NCBI GenBank assembly: GCA_050744245.1
Contig: JBOGGX010000064.1
Span: 1-34,770, forward strand
Length of the DNA stretch: 34,770 nt
Origin: JBOGGX01 sp050744245
GTDB taxonomy: Bacteria > Actinomycetota > Acidimicrobiia > Acidimicrobiales > JBOGGX01
Reading direction: 5' to 3'
This document shows positions 14,333-21,945 of the stretch, piece after piece (positions within the stretch are counted from its first letter, which is position 1; each line of letters begins with the position of its first letter). The position numbers and the translations under genes are program-made. The notes under the pieces are model-generated. The model did no database searches. It had not been told where the DNA came from and saw only the letters and a list, made by a program, of their open reading frames with translations.

Positions 14333-15348
14333 ACGCCGAAGAGGACTTCTGCGATCTGCACCGCGTTGAGCGCGGCGCCCTTGCGCAGATTGTCGTTCGC
14401 CACGAACAGCACCAGGCCGTGCTCGACCGTGGGGTCGCGCCGGATGCGTCCGACGAGGCTCGGGTCGCGGCCGGCGGCCAGCAGCGGGGTGGGGATGTCG
14501 ACGACCTCGACCCCGGACGCCACGGCCAGGACCTCGGTCGCCCGCTCGACGCCGATCGCCCGCTCGAACTCGGCGTTTATCGACAGCGAGTGGCCGGTGA
14601 ACACGGGCACTCGCACGCACGTGCCCGACACCGGGAGCGCGGGGATCTCGAGGATCTTGCGGGTCTCGTTGCGGAGCTTCTGCTCCTCGTCGGTCTCGTG
14701 GCTGTCGTCGTCGACGATGCGGCCGGCGAGGGGCAGCACGTTGAAGGCGATCGGAGCGGCGAACGTGTTCGGCGCGGGGAACTCGACGGCGTCGCCGCCG
14801 AAGGTCAGGGTCGCGGCGCCATCCCACGTCTTGCGCACCTGTTCGTCGAGCTCGGCCACGCCCTCACCGCCGGCCCCCGACACCGCCTGATAGGTGCTGA
14901 CGATCAGGCGGCGCAGCCCGGCCTCGCGGTGGAGGGGGCCGAGCACCGGCATCGCCGCCATCGTGGTGCAGTTGGGGTTGGCCACGATCCCCTTCGGGAT
15001 GCGTTCGAGCTGGTGGTCGTTGACCCCGGCCACCACCAGGGGCACCTCGGGATCCATGCGCCACGCCGACGAGTTGTCGATCACGCGGACGCCGGCGACG
15101 GCGATGGTCGGCGCCAACTCCTTCGATGCGAACCGGCCCGCCGACATGAAGGCAACGTCGAGGCCTCGGTAGTCGGCCGTGTCTGCCTGCTCGACGGTGA
15201 TCTCGCCGTCGCCCCACGGGAGCCGGGACCCGGCCGAACGGGCCGAGGCGAAGTACCGGATCTCGTCGACCGGGAACGCCCGCTCGCCGAGGATGGTCCG
15301 CATCAGGGCGCCCACCTGGCCGGTGGCGCCGACGACTCCTACACGCAT
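14329..15348 (-). CDS. asd: Aspartate-semialdehyde dehydrogenase
   Basis: 339 residues, a full-length enzyme that reduces aspartyl phosphate with NADPH to aspartate semialdehyde, for lysine, threonine, methionine and diaminopimelate. The Rossmann motif GVVGATGQVG opens the protein, the catalytic cysteine is C127 in NPNCTTM, and IDNSSAWRMDPEVPLVV and FTGHSLSINAEF are further family blocks. Start ATG 15348 lies seven bases after a TACGCT box (15356-15361), so asd seems to have its own leaderless promoter in the 26-base gap after lysC. It is followed by hyuA with a 4-bp overlap. Confidence 0.95.
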   Translation of the reverse strand: MRVGVVGATGQVGALMRTILGERAFPVDEIRYFASARSAGSRLPWGDGEITVEQADTADYRGLDVAFMSAGRFASKELAPTIAVAGVRVIDNSSAWRMDPEVPLVVAGVNDHQLERIPKGIVANPNCTTMAAMPVLGPLHREAGLRRLIVSTYQAVSGAGGEGVAELDEQVRKTWDGAATLTFGGDAVEFPAPNTFAAPIAFNVLPLAGRIVDDDSHETDEEQKLRNETRKILEIPALPVSGTCVRVPVFTGHSLSINAEFERAIGVERATEVLAVASGVEVVDIPTPLLAAGRDPSLVGRIRRDPTVEHGLVLFVANDNLRKGAALNAVQIAEVLFGV

Positions 15349-15374
15349 GGCCGCCAGCGTAACGGTCGTGGGAA

Positions 15375-15854
15375 TCAGGCCTGGTCGAGCCCGAAGGCCT
15401 GGTGCAGGACCTGCACCGACCGCTCGATGTCGGCCTCGCGCACGACACAGCTGATCCGGATGGCCGAGGTCGAGATCATCTCGATGTTGATGCCCTCGGC
15501 TGCGAGGGTCTCGAACATGGTGGCGGCCACGCCCGGGTTCGACTTCATCCCCGCCCCCACCAGGCTGACCCGGGCGATGTCGCGATCGGCCTCGACCGCG
15601 ATCGCGCCCAGCTCAGGCGTGAGCGAGTCGACGACCTCGTGGCTGGTCGGCAGGTCCTCGTGGGGCACCGTGAACGAGATGTCGGTCACGCCGTGCTCCG
15701 ACACGTTCTGGACGATCATGTCGACGTTCACGTCGCGGTCGGCCAGGGCCCGGAAGAGCCGCGCCGCGATGCCCGGCTTGTCGGGCACGCCGGTGACCGT
15801 GACCTTGGCCTCGGACGTGTCGTGCACGACGGCCGAGACGATCGCCTGTTCCAT
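15375..15854 (-). CDS. lysC: Aspartate kinase, beta subunit (internal start)
   Basis: Within lysC, ATG at 15854 is preceded at the right distance by GGAGGAGG (codons for E-E-D in TEEDPSM), an excellent ribosome site. The 159-residue product would hold both ACT domains. This matches the alpha2-beta2 aspartokinases of Corynebacterium, Mycobacterium and Bacillus, where lysC encodes two in-frame overlapping products. The position, just before the first ACT domain, is the same. Confidence 0.75.
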   Translation of the reverse strand: MEQAIVSAVVHDTSEAKVTVTGVPDKPGIAARLFRALADRDVNVDMIVQNVSEHGVTDISFTVPHEDLPTSHEVVDSLTPELGAIAVEADRDIARVSLVGAGMKSNPGVAATMFETLAAEGINIEMISTSAIRISCVVREADIERSVQVLHQAFGLDQA

Positions 15855-16592
15855 CGACGGATCCTCCTCCGTGACCCATGTGCCCGGCTCCCAGGTGAAG
15901 GCCGACCGGACGTGGAGCTTCACCTGCCAGGTGCGGGCGAACTCGACCGAGCGCATTGCCGGCTTCGGGCAGCCGCACGCCGTCATCTCCAGCAGCTCGT
16001 CGAACGACACCGACTTCATCCGCCGAGCCAGGGGCACCACTCGAGGGTCGGCGGTGTAGACACCGGCGACATCGGTGTACAGCTCACAGGCGTCGGCCCC
16101 CAGGGCGTGGGCCAGGCCGACCGCGGTGATGTCGGAGCCGCCGCGCCCGAGGAAGGTCACATCGCGGCTGGTCGAGACGCCCTGCGACCCACCGACGACC
16201 GGCACCCGGCCTTCGGCCAACGACTCGCTCACCCGGGTCGGCCGGATGGCAACGACCTTGGCGTTGGTGTGGTTGGTGTCGGTGATGAAACCGGCCTGGC
16301 TCCCGGTGAAGGAGTCGGCCGGCACGCCGAGGTCGTGCAGGGCCATGGTGAGCAGGGCCATGGCCTTGCGCTCGCCCGCGGTGATGAGCATGTCCATCTC
16401 GCGGCCGGACCGCTTGGTGGCGACCTCGCCGGCCAGCCTGATCAGGTCGTCGGTTTCCTTGCCCATGGCGCTGACCACCACCACGACGTCGCTGCCGTGG
16501 CGGCGGGTGCGGGCGATGTAATCGGCGACCTCCCGGACGCGATCGGGGTCGCCCACCGACGTGCCACCGAACTTCTGGACGACCAGGGCCAT
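15375..16592 (-). CDS. lysC: Aspartate kinase, alpha subunit
   Basis: 405 residues, the first enzyme of the aspartate family pathway, phosphorylating aspartate with ATP. The N-terminus MALVVQKFGGTSVGDPDRV has the KFGGTS motif; the kinase domain includes LGRGGSDITAVGLAHALGA and YTDVAGVYTADPR. Two ACT domains follow from about residue 260 (VTVTGVPDKPGIAARLF; VSLVGAGMKSNPGVAATMFE), which normally bind lysine and threonine for feedback. The segment usually read as GAKVLxxRxVEYA is ACGCPKPAMRSVEFA here. ATG 16592 lies nine bases after a TAGCTT box (16602-16607). The gene also contains an internal start for a beta subunit. It is followed by asd. Confidence 0.95.
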   Translation of the reverse strand: MALVVQKFGGTSVGDPDRVREVADYIARTRRHGSDVVVVVSAMGKETDDLIRLAGEVATKRSGREMDMLITAGERKAMALLTMALHDLGVPADSFTGSQAGFITDTNHTNAKVVAIRPTRVSESLAEGRVPVVGGSQGVSTSRDVTFLGRGGSDITAVGLAHALGADACELYTDVAGVYTADPRVVPLARRMKSVSFDELLEMTACGCPKPAMRSVEFARTWQVKLHVRSAFTWEPGTWVTEEDPSMEQAIVSAVVHDTSEAKVTVTGVPDKPGIAARLFRALADRDVNVDMIVQNVSEHGVTDISFTVPHEDLPTSHEVVDSLTPELGAIAVEADRDIARVSLVGAGMKSNPGVAATMFETLAAEGINIEMISTSAIRISCVVREADIERSVQVLHQAFGLDQA

Positions 16593-16658
16593 GGCGCCCC
16601 GAAGCTACCGACTCGATCCGGCGGTCTCGGCCATCACCGCGAACAATGGGTGGACCGG

Positions 16659-17162
16659 TCAGGCACGGGGTGCTTCGAGCAGGGCGTCCCATTCGTTGAG
16701 CCGGCCGTAGAGCTCGTCCTCGGCCACCTGCATGATGGCGGCCAGGGCCCGAACGTCGTCGTTGCGCACCGCCATGGCCGCGCCCTCGAAGTCGCGCCGC
16801 TCCATCAGGATCGACTGCAGGTAACGGAATGCCGGCTCGGCCGCTTCGACCTTGGCCAGCGCGTCGAGGTCGACGACCAGCCGACCGGTGCGCACACCGC
16901 TGTCGCTCCTCGTCTCCTCGCCCAGCAGCGCCGACATGGGCACCTCGTAGAACTCGGCCAGCTCCCGGAGTCGGGGCAGGCTGAGGTTGCGGAATCCTCG
17001 CTCGTAGGCGCCGATCGCCGACGCGCTCCAGCGACCACCGGAGCGGCGCTCGACCTCGTCGAGTGACATGCGGCGGGCCCGGCGGATCGCCCGCAGCCGA
17101 CGGCCGACCTCGACCGAGAAGTGGGTTGGCTCGTCGTCGATATTGGAGTTCGTCATGTTCAT
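16659..17162 (-). CDS. BldD-like regulator with c-di-GMP motif
   Basis: 167 residues. An N-terminal Xre-type helix-turn-helix (RRLRAIRRARRMSLDEVE, GRWSASAIGAYERGFRNLSL) is joined to a BldD-like C-terminal domain. That domain contains R122-R-D124, eight residues, then R133-N-D-D136: exactly the RxD-x8-RxxD signature by which Streptomyces BldD binds tetrameric cyclic di-GMP. ATG 17162 follows a GAGGAGG ribosome site at good spacing; an upstream GTG at 17243 in the same frame is less likely. The gene is divergent from the anchored cyclophilin and directly upstream of lysC on the same strand (67-base gap). In Streptomyces, BldD represses development genes; its regulon here is unknown. Confidence 0.8.
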   Translation of the reverse strand: MNMTNSNIDDEPTHFSVEVGRRLRAIRRARRMSLDEVERRSGGRWSASAIGAYERGFRNLSLPRLRELAEFYEVPMSALLGEETRSDSGVRTGRLVVDLDALAKVEAAEPAFRYLQSILMERRDFEGAAMAVRNDDVRALAAIMQVAEDELYGRLNEWDALLEAPRA

Positions 17163-17341
17163 CGATGCCGCCTCCTCGCGGCGCTTCATCCCCAGCGGAC
17201 TGGTCGAGCATTCTCGCACCTCGCTCGGGCAAACTCCATTCACCCACTACGTTGCGTGAGCAGATGTCTGTCGCGACGCCGGTCCGGGCCCTCCCCGCCG
17301 GCGCCCGGACCTGGCCAAGCTTCCTCTAGAGTGTCGCCCCC

Positions 17342-18193
17342 GTGGGTACCGCCAAACGTCAGCGCAAGAAGGACTTCCGCCAGGCGCGGGTCGAGGCCGC
17401 CATGGCCTCCCAGCAGCGCCGGCGCCGCATCCGTCTCGGCATCAACTTCGGGCTGTTCACCCTGGCCCTGGTCGGCGTGCTCGCCTGGCTGTCGTTCCGC
17501 GGCGACGGCGACGAGGAGGCCGCGTCGACGACCGCCGCCGCGTCCGACCCGGCGCCGTGTCCAGAGCTCGACGGCAGCTCCGAGCCCCGCCTCGACTTCC
17601 CCGCCCCGCCCCCGATGTGCATCGACCCGGCGAACGTGTACAACGCCGTGTTCGACACGAGCGAGGGCGTGGTGCGGGTCGCCCTCGACACCGCCACCAC
17701 GCCGAACACGACGAACAACTTCGTGTTCCTCTCGCTATATCACTACTTCGACGGCACCCAGATCTTCCGCACCGACCCGTCGATCGGGATCATCCAGGGC
17801 GGCTCGCCCCACACCAACGACAACTCCGACCCCGGCCCCGGCTACACCATTCCCGACGAGCCGGCCGACCAGTTCGTCTGGGACGACCCCAGCTTCCCCC
17901 AAGGCAAGGGTCCCTTCACCTATGAGGCCGGCGACCTGGTCATGGCCCGATCGGCCGGCCCCGACAGCTCCGGCGCCCAGTTCTTCTTCGGCGTCGACCA
18001 GAACGTGGCCGGGCTCGACAGCCAGGGCACCTACATCAGGTTCGGCCAGACCAGCGAGCGCCTCGACATCCTCCAGAACATCCTCGCCCTGCACCAGGCC
18101 GACCCGACGAGCCAGCTCGGTGGCGCACCGAGCCGGCCCGTCACGATCAACCAGGTCATCATCGAGGTCGTCCCGGCCGAAGTCGCCGGCTGA
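17342..18193 (+). CDS. Membrane-anchored cyclophilin-type peptidyl-prolyl isomerase
   Basis: 283 residues. A basic N-terminus and one membrane helix (LGINFGLFTLALVGVLAWLSF, near residues 32-52) place the rest outside the cell, after an acidic, alanine- and threonine-rich linker. The cyclophilin domain includes TTNNFVFLSLYHYFDG, GIIQGGSPHTND, YTIPDEP and SGAQFFFGV. The catalytic-type FHR is changed to FRT, so isomerase activity may be weak. GTG 17342 lies nine bases after a TAGAGT box (17327-17332). It may help fold secreted proteins. It stands upstream of a duplicated hairpin and divergent from the BldD-like gene. Confidence 0.85.
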   Translation: MGTAKRQRKKDFRQARVEAAMASQQRRRRIRLGINFGLFTLALVGVLAWLSFRGDGDEEAASTTAAASDPAPCPELDGSSEPRLDFPAPPPMCIDPANVYNAVFDTSEGVVRVALDTATTPNTTNNFVFLSLYHYFDGTQIFRTDPSIGIIQGGSPHTNDNSDPGPGYTIPDEPADQFVWDDPSFPQGKGPFTYEAGDLVMARSAGPDSSGAQFFFGVDQNVAGLDSQGTYIRFGQTSERLDILQNILALHQADPTSQLGGAPSRPVTINQVIIEVVPAEVAG

Positions 18194-18313
18194 GTCTCCG
18201 TGGGGCTGCGCCCCACACCCATCATCGCCCGGCCAGCTGGCGCTCGCTCGGTCGACCGCCGGCTCGTTCCCCTCGCCGGCTGAGTCTCCGTGGGGCTGCG
18301 CCCCACACCCATC
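18183..18313 (+). terminator. Duplicated hairpin terminator
   Basis: A 41-bp sequence (18183-18223) that includes the cyclophilin stop codon is repeated exactly at 18273-18313. Each copy carries a 7-bp stem, GTGGGGC-TGC-GCCCCAC (18200-18216 and 18290-18306). A shorter flanking piece (GGCTCGTTCC then CTCGCCGGCTGA) also recurs at about 18259-18282 and 18316-18340. The structure reads as a terminator with its gene end tandemly duplicated. Confidence 0.75.
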
Positions 18314-18359
18314 GTCGGCTCGTTCCGCTCGCCGGCTGACCGCGGTTAGCTTGACGCCC

Positions 18360-19214
18360 ATGGGCGTCGCTCGTCTCGGGATCGTCGGCGCGGGGATCAT
18401 GGGGGCGGGCATCGCCGAGTGTGCGGCCCGGGCCGGGGTCGATGCCGTGTTGCGCTCCCGCAAGCAGGAGACGGCGGACGCCACCTACGCCGGTCTCGAG
18501 CGGTCGCTGGCCAAGCAGGTCGAGCGGGGCCGGCTCGAGGCCGCCGACCGCGACGCGGCCCTGGGCCGGGTGACCGTCACCAGCTCGGTGGCCGATCTCG
18601 AGGACTGCGACCTGGTCATCGAGTCGATCGTCGAGGACATCGAGGCCAAGAAGGACCTGTTCGTCGAGCTCGACCGGGTGTGCCAGCCCGACGCCATCCT
18701 GGCCACCAACACCTCGACCCTTCCGGTCATCGAGATGGCGGTGGCCACCTCGAGGCCGGAACGGGTGTGCGGCATCCACTTCTTCAACCCGGCGCCGGTG
18801 ATGAGCCTCGTCGAGGTGGTGCGCCCGCTGACGGCCAGCGACGAGACGATCGCCGCCGCCCGCCAGTTCGCCGTGGCCGTCGGCAAGGAGCCGGTCGAGG
18901 TCCAGGATCGGGCCGGCTTCATCGTGAACGCCCTGCTGTTCCCGTACCTCAACAACGCGGTGCGGATGCTCGCCTCCGGGACGGCATCGGCCGGTGACAT
19001 CGACACGGCGATGAAGGGCGGCTGCAACTTCCCGATGGGACCGCTGGCCCTGCTCGACCTGGTGGGGCTCGACACCGCGCTGTCGATCCTGCTCGCGCTG
19101 CACGACGAGTTCGGCGACCCGAACTACACACCGGTGCCGTTGCTCAAGCGGATGGTCGCCGCCGGGTACCTGGGCCGCAAGCGCGGTCGGGGCTTCTTCG
19201 ACTATTCGCGCTGA
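18360..19214 (+). CDS. 3-hydroxybutyryl-CoA dehydrogenase
   Basis: 284 residues, the normal size of the 3-hydroxyacyl-CoA dehydrogenase family. The N-terminus has the NAD-binding GxGxxG as LGIVGAGIMGAGIAE. Family blocks CDLVIESIVEDIEAKKDLF, ATNTSTLPVIEMA, the catalytic-His region GIHFFNPAPVMSLVEVV, DRAGFIVNALLFPYLNNAV and MKGGCNFPMGPLALLDLVGLD all appear. It interconverts acetoacetyl-CoA and 3-hydroxybutyryl-CoA. ATG 18360 lies seven bases after TAGCTT (18347-18352), a leaderless start. With the B12-dependent mutase at 21946 and the acyl-CoA carboxylase at 28780 it fits ethylmalonyl-CoA or fatty/branched-chain acyl-CoA metabolism, though a polyhydroxybutyrate or beta-oxidation role is also possible. 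Confidence 0.9.
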   Translation: MGVARLGIVGAGIMGAGIAECAARAGVDAVLRSRKQETADATYAGLERSLAKQVERGRLEAADRDAALGRVTVTSSVADLEDCDLVIESIVEDIEAKKDLFVELDRVCQPDAILATNTSTLPVIEMAVATSRPERVCGIHFFNPAPVMSLVEVVRPLTASDETIAAARQFAVAVGKEPVEVQDRAGFIVNALLFPYLNNAVRMLASGTASAGDIDTAMKGGCNFPMGPLALLDLVGLDTALSILLALHDEFGDPNYTPVPLLKRMVAAGYLGRKRGRGFFDYSR

Positions 19215-19236
19215 TCCTCCGGGCAGACTGCACCCG

Positions 19237-20049
19237 ATGACCGAAGCACAGCCTCCGCAGCCGGCGGGGACCGACCTCGTTCCCGTCGAGGGCGAGCGCG
19301 ACGTCCACGGCGACCTGGCCCGCGCCATCGGCGACATCACCGGCGACGACCATCCGAGCCCGGCCAAGGTCAAGGACGCCATCATCCTGGCCGGCCGCTC
19401 GGCCCAACACGCCGGCGTGAAGGCGGTGGCATCGGGTCGGTGGTTGGCCGACATCGTCATCCAGACCGGTGGCCACCTCCCGGTACGCGACCTAGAGACC
19501 CTTCGCGACCACTACGACGGCAAGGAGGGTGTCGCCCTGGCCGAGGCGCTGGTGCGCAACGCCAGCCGCACCTCGGGTGCGGTCGGCGCGGCCACCGGGG
19601 CCTTGGTGGCGGCGTCGCAGCTCACGGTGGCCACCTGGGCCACCCTGCCCATCGAGCTGCTGGCCGAGACGCTGATCGTGGTGGCCATCGAGCTCAAGCT
19701 CGTCGCCGAGCTGCACGCCGTCGCCGGGCGTCCGTTCGAAGGCACGGTCACCGAGAAGGCCACGGCCGCAGCCACGGTGTGGTCCGACAACCAGGGGGCC
19801 AGTCCCGGCACCAGGACCAAGATCGCCAACCTCGGCTTCGTCGCCCGGCAGGCCCATCGCCAGCTCACCGCCACCATGCAGCGCCGAGTCCTGCGGCGGG
19901 CCGGTCTCAACCTGTGGTCGTTCCTCCCGTTCCTGATCGGCGCCGGCGTCGGCGGCGAGCTGAATCGGCGGGCCACCCTCGGGGTCGGGCGCAAGGTCTC
20001 CCACGGCCTGGGATTGCTGCCCCCGGCTCCCGTGCCCCCGCGTCGCTGA
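19237..20049 (+). CDS. Uncharacterised membrane-associated protein, possibly EcsC-like
   Basis: 270 residues. An acidic N-terminus (to about 40) leads to helices containing two hydrophobic stretches near residues 110-165 (TSGAVGAATGALVAASQL, LPIELLAETLIVVAIELKLV) and a terminal one (WSFLPFLIGAGVGGELNRRATLG). The last segment resembles the PxxGaxvGaxxN region that closes EcsC-family proteins, but I cannot confirm the assignment. ATG 19237 follows a weak CAGACT box by seven bases. It lies 22 bases after the dehydrogenase and 16 before aat, so the three may form one operon. Function unknown. Confidence 0.6.
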   Translation: MTEAQPPQPAGTDLVPVEGERDVHGDLARAIGDITGDDHPSPAKVKDAIILAGRSAQHAGVKAVASGRWLADIVIQTGGHLPVRDLETLRDHYDGKEGVALAEALVRNASRTSGAVGAATGALVAASQLTVATWATLPIELLAETLIVVAIELKLVAELHAVAGRPFEGTVTEKATAAATVWSDNQGASPGTRTKIANLGFVARQAHRQLTATMQRRVLRRAGLNLWSFLPFLIGAGVGGELNRRATLGVGRKVSHGLGLLPPAPVPPRR

Positions 20050-20065
20050 CCCACATCCCTCACCC

Positions 20066-20749
20066 ATGCCGCCGGTCGAGCCCTCGCCGTCGGTGTGGGA
20101 CTTCCCCCCGGCGACCTCGGCCGACACCGACGGCGTGGTCGGGCTGGGCGCCGACCTCGAACCGGGCACGCTGCTGGCGGCCTACCGGGCGGGCATCTTT
20201 CCCATGCCGCTGCACCGGCACGGGCCGATGGCATGGTGGTCCCCGAACCCGCGGGGCATCATCCCGATCGACGGGCTCCGGGTGAGCCGGTCGCTGCGGC
20301 GTTCGCGACGCCGGTTCGAGGTGCGGATCGACACCGCGTTCGAGTCGGTCGTCGAGGCGTGCGCCGACCCGGGGCGGCCCCTCGGCTGGATCTCGGACGA
20401 CGTCCGGGCCGCCTACACCCGGCTGCACGCCCTGGGCTGGGCCCACAGTGTCGAGACGTGGGACCCGGCCGAGAACCGGTTGGTCGGCGGGCTCTACGGC
20501 GTGGCCATCGGCGGGCTGTTCGCCGGCGAGTCGATGTTCCACCACCGGACCGACGCGTCAAAGGTCGCGCTCGTCGAGTTGGTCGAGCGGCTGGTCGAGG
20601 CGACCGGTCCCGCGGGGCGGCTGCTCGACGTGCAGTGGGTCAAGCCCCACCTGGCGTCGCTCGGGGCGGTAGAGGTCCCCACCCGCCGCTACCTCGAACT
20701 GCTCGAGGAGGCCGTGGCCCGGCCGCTCCCCCTGGCCTTCGCCCGCTGA
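20066..20749 (+). CDS. aat: Leucyl/phenylalanyl-tRNA--protein transferase
   Basis: 227 residues with the complete set of family blocks: VWDFPPAT near the start, LGADLEPGTLLAAYRAGIFPMP, WWSPNPRGIIPI, GWISDDVRAAYTRLHALGWAHSVETWD, GGLYGVAIGGLFAGESMFH and LLDVQWVKPHLASLGAVEV. The enzyme transfers leucine or phenylalanine from tRNA to proteins with N-terminal Arg or Lys, marking them for ClpS-ClpAP degradation in the N-end rule pathway. The ATG at 20066 is 16 bases after the previous stop with no clear ribosome site. It ends 30 bases from the convergent alpha/beta hydrolase stop, with an 18-bp palindrome between. Confidence 0.93.
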   Translation: MPPVEPSPSVWDFPPATSADTDGVVGLGADLEPGTLLAAYRAGIFPMPLHRHGPMAWWSPNPRGIIPIDGLRVSRSLRRSRRRFEVRIDTAFESVVEACADPGRPLGWISDDVRAAYTRLHALGWAHSVETWDPAENRLVGGLYGVAIGGLFAGESMFHHRTDASKVALVELVERLVEATGPAGRLLDVQWVKPHLASLGAVEVPTRRYLELLEEAVARPLPLAFAR

Positions 20750-20753
20750 CCGC

Positions 20754-20771
20754 GCCCGCCCGCGGGCGGGC
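20754..20771. terminator. Palindromic terminator between convergent genes
   Basis: A perfect 18-bp palindrome of the form GCCCGCC-CGCG-GGCGGGC sits between the stop of aat (20749) and the stop of the alpha/beta hydrolase (20779). No T-tract follows. Its placement between convergent stops supports a bidirectional terminator. Confidence 0.6.
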
Positions 20772-20778
20772 CGGCGCG

Positions 20779-21633
20779 CTATCCGGGCGCCGCCGGCGCC
20801 GCGGCGAGGGCGAGGGCGAGCACGTCGGGGACGAGCGACTCCGGGTCCTGGAGGGGGCCGAAGTGGCCGAGATGGGGATACTCGAGCAACGACGCGCTCC
20901 CCAGCGCGGCCACGATCCCGGGGGCCAGCCGCTCCGGGCCCGTCCCGCTCGTGCGCAGGCCGACGGCCACGGTGGTCGGCACGGTGACACCGGCGATCCG
21001 GTCGACGGTCACCTGCAGGCCCGCGTCGTAGGTGCGGGCCTCGTGCTCGCCCGTGCACTTGAGCCGGACCGTGCCGTCGTCCATGGACATGAAACCGTGC
21101 TCGACGTAGGCCGCGAGAGCGTCGGCCCGCAGGACGTTGAGCGGCGGCCGATTGGCGTAGCGATGGAGCACCTCGGCCTTCGAGGCGAACCTGGCCCGCC
21201 GGCGCCGCGCCGGCCCGGCCATGGCGTTGTCGCCGTAGGCAACGAAGCCCGACGGGAACAGGATGGGCTCGTACAGGTAGGCGAACCGCAGCGTGCCGGG
21301 GCGGGCGGCCTCGGCCAGCAGGAGGGCGGCACCGCCCATCGAGTGCCCGATGGCCCCGATCGGCCCCCGGCCGATGACGGCGTTCGTGGCCAGCACATCG
21401 TCGGCCATCCCCGACCACCCGAAGTCCCCGTCGGCCGGCGAGGTGGAGTCGCCATGGCCGCGGAGGTCGATGGCAAACACGTGGAACTGTCGTCGCAGCA
21501 GAGCGGAGAGCGGGTCGTAGGCCCGGCCACAGAAGCCGGTCGCGTGGGCGATGAGCAGGGGCTCGCCCCGGCCTCCGAGATCGTGGACGGCGAGCTCAAC
21601 CCCACCCGACGAGTCGACGCGCAGGCTGCGCAC
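20779..21633 (-). CDS. Alpha/beta hydrolase
   Basis: 284 residues from the chosen start. Core features are LLIAHATGFCGRAYDPL (oxyanion-hole region), FAIDLRGHGDS, the nucleophile elbow GHSMGGAALLLAEAA, and a late histidine in YPHLGHFGPLQDPE. This is the classic catalytic-triad fold; the substrate could be an ester, epoxide or lactone. The frame is open to 21738, but GTG at 21633 lies seven bases after a TAGGAA box (21641-21646), which matches the leaderless pattern used elsewhere, and the extra upstream residues look unlike a hydrolase. It is divergent from the mutase across a 312-bp region that holds the repeat pair. Confidence 0.85.
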   Translation of the reverse strand: MRSLRVDSSGGVELAVHDLGGRGEPLLIAHATGFCGRAYDPLSALLRRQFHVFAIDLRGHGDSTSPADGDFGWSGMADDVLATNAVIGRGPIGAIGHSMGGAALLLAEAARPGTLRFAYLYEPILFPSGFVAYGDNAMAGPARRRRARFASKAEVLHRYANRPPLNVLRADALAAYVEHGFMSMDDGTVRLKCTGEHEARTYDAGLQVTVDRIAGVTVPTTVAVGLRTSGTGPERLAPGIVAALGSASLLEYPHLGHFGPLQDPESLVPDVLALALAAAPAAPG

Positions 21634-21945
21634 GGCCGAGTTCCTAGCATCCACCGGGTTGGCCGCAGCCGCACAAACCACCTCTGTGTCGTCGTGGACA
21701 CGTAGAGCCCGCGTAACTCGCCACAGAACGGCGACCACGGCCCTCGAGCGTCACGTCATCCGCCTCGGCCGAGGCTCCCATCGGCGACACGAACCATCGA
21801 GGCTCGAGTTCTCCTGAACCGTTCTGTGGAGGGCTTGGCTCGCATATCCCGCGTTCGACGACACAGAGGTGACTTTGGGGGGCGGCGGCAGCCGGCGCCG
21901 CGGCCCAATTTTCCCTACGGGTCCGCACGCCCGACAATGTCGGGC
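21634..21945. other. Divergent intergenic region, holds repeat pair
   Basis: 312 bases between the alpha/beta hydrolase and mutase starts. It contains the -10 box of the hydrolase (21641-21646), two inverted 51-bp palindromic repeats (21681-21731 and 21819-21869), and a GACAAT box (21933-21938) before the mutase. No gene is seen. Confidence 0.6.
21681..21869. repeat. REPIN-like inverted pair of 51-bp palindromic repeats
   Basis: Copy A (21681-21731, plus) and copy B (21819-21869, minus) are inverted, 87 bp apart. Outer ends CCTCTGTGTCGTCG and its complement match over 14 bp. Both have the inner signature CCGTTCTGTGG with a GC-rich centre (GCATATCCCGCG in B). Each copy is itself an imperfect palindrome. 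Two more copies lie at 34040-34132. Confidence 0.75.

Noticed and set aside
12977..14890. Long plus-strand open frame antisense to hyuA/asd
   Set aside because: It is the GC-rich shadow of clearly recognisable genes; it is arginine- and glycine-rich with no family resemblance.
15402..17066. Long plus-strand open frame antisense to lysC and the BldD-like gene
   Set aside because: Shadow frame: rich in H, G, R and D, with no motifs, opposite strongly conserved enzymes.
21634..21945. Small protein genes in the repeat region
   Set aside because: Short open frames there overlap palindromic repeats on both strands and have no start context or family resemblance.
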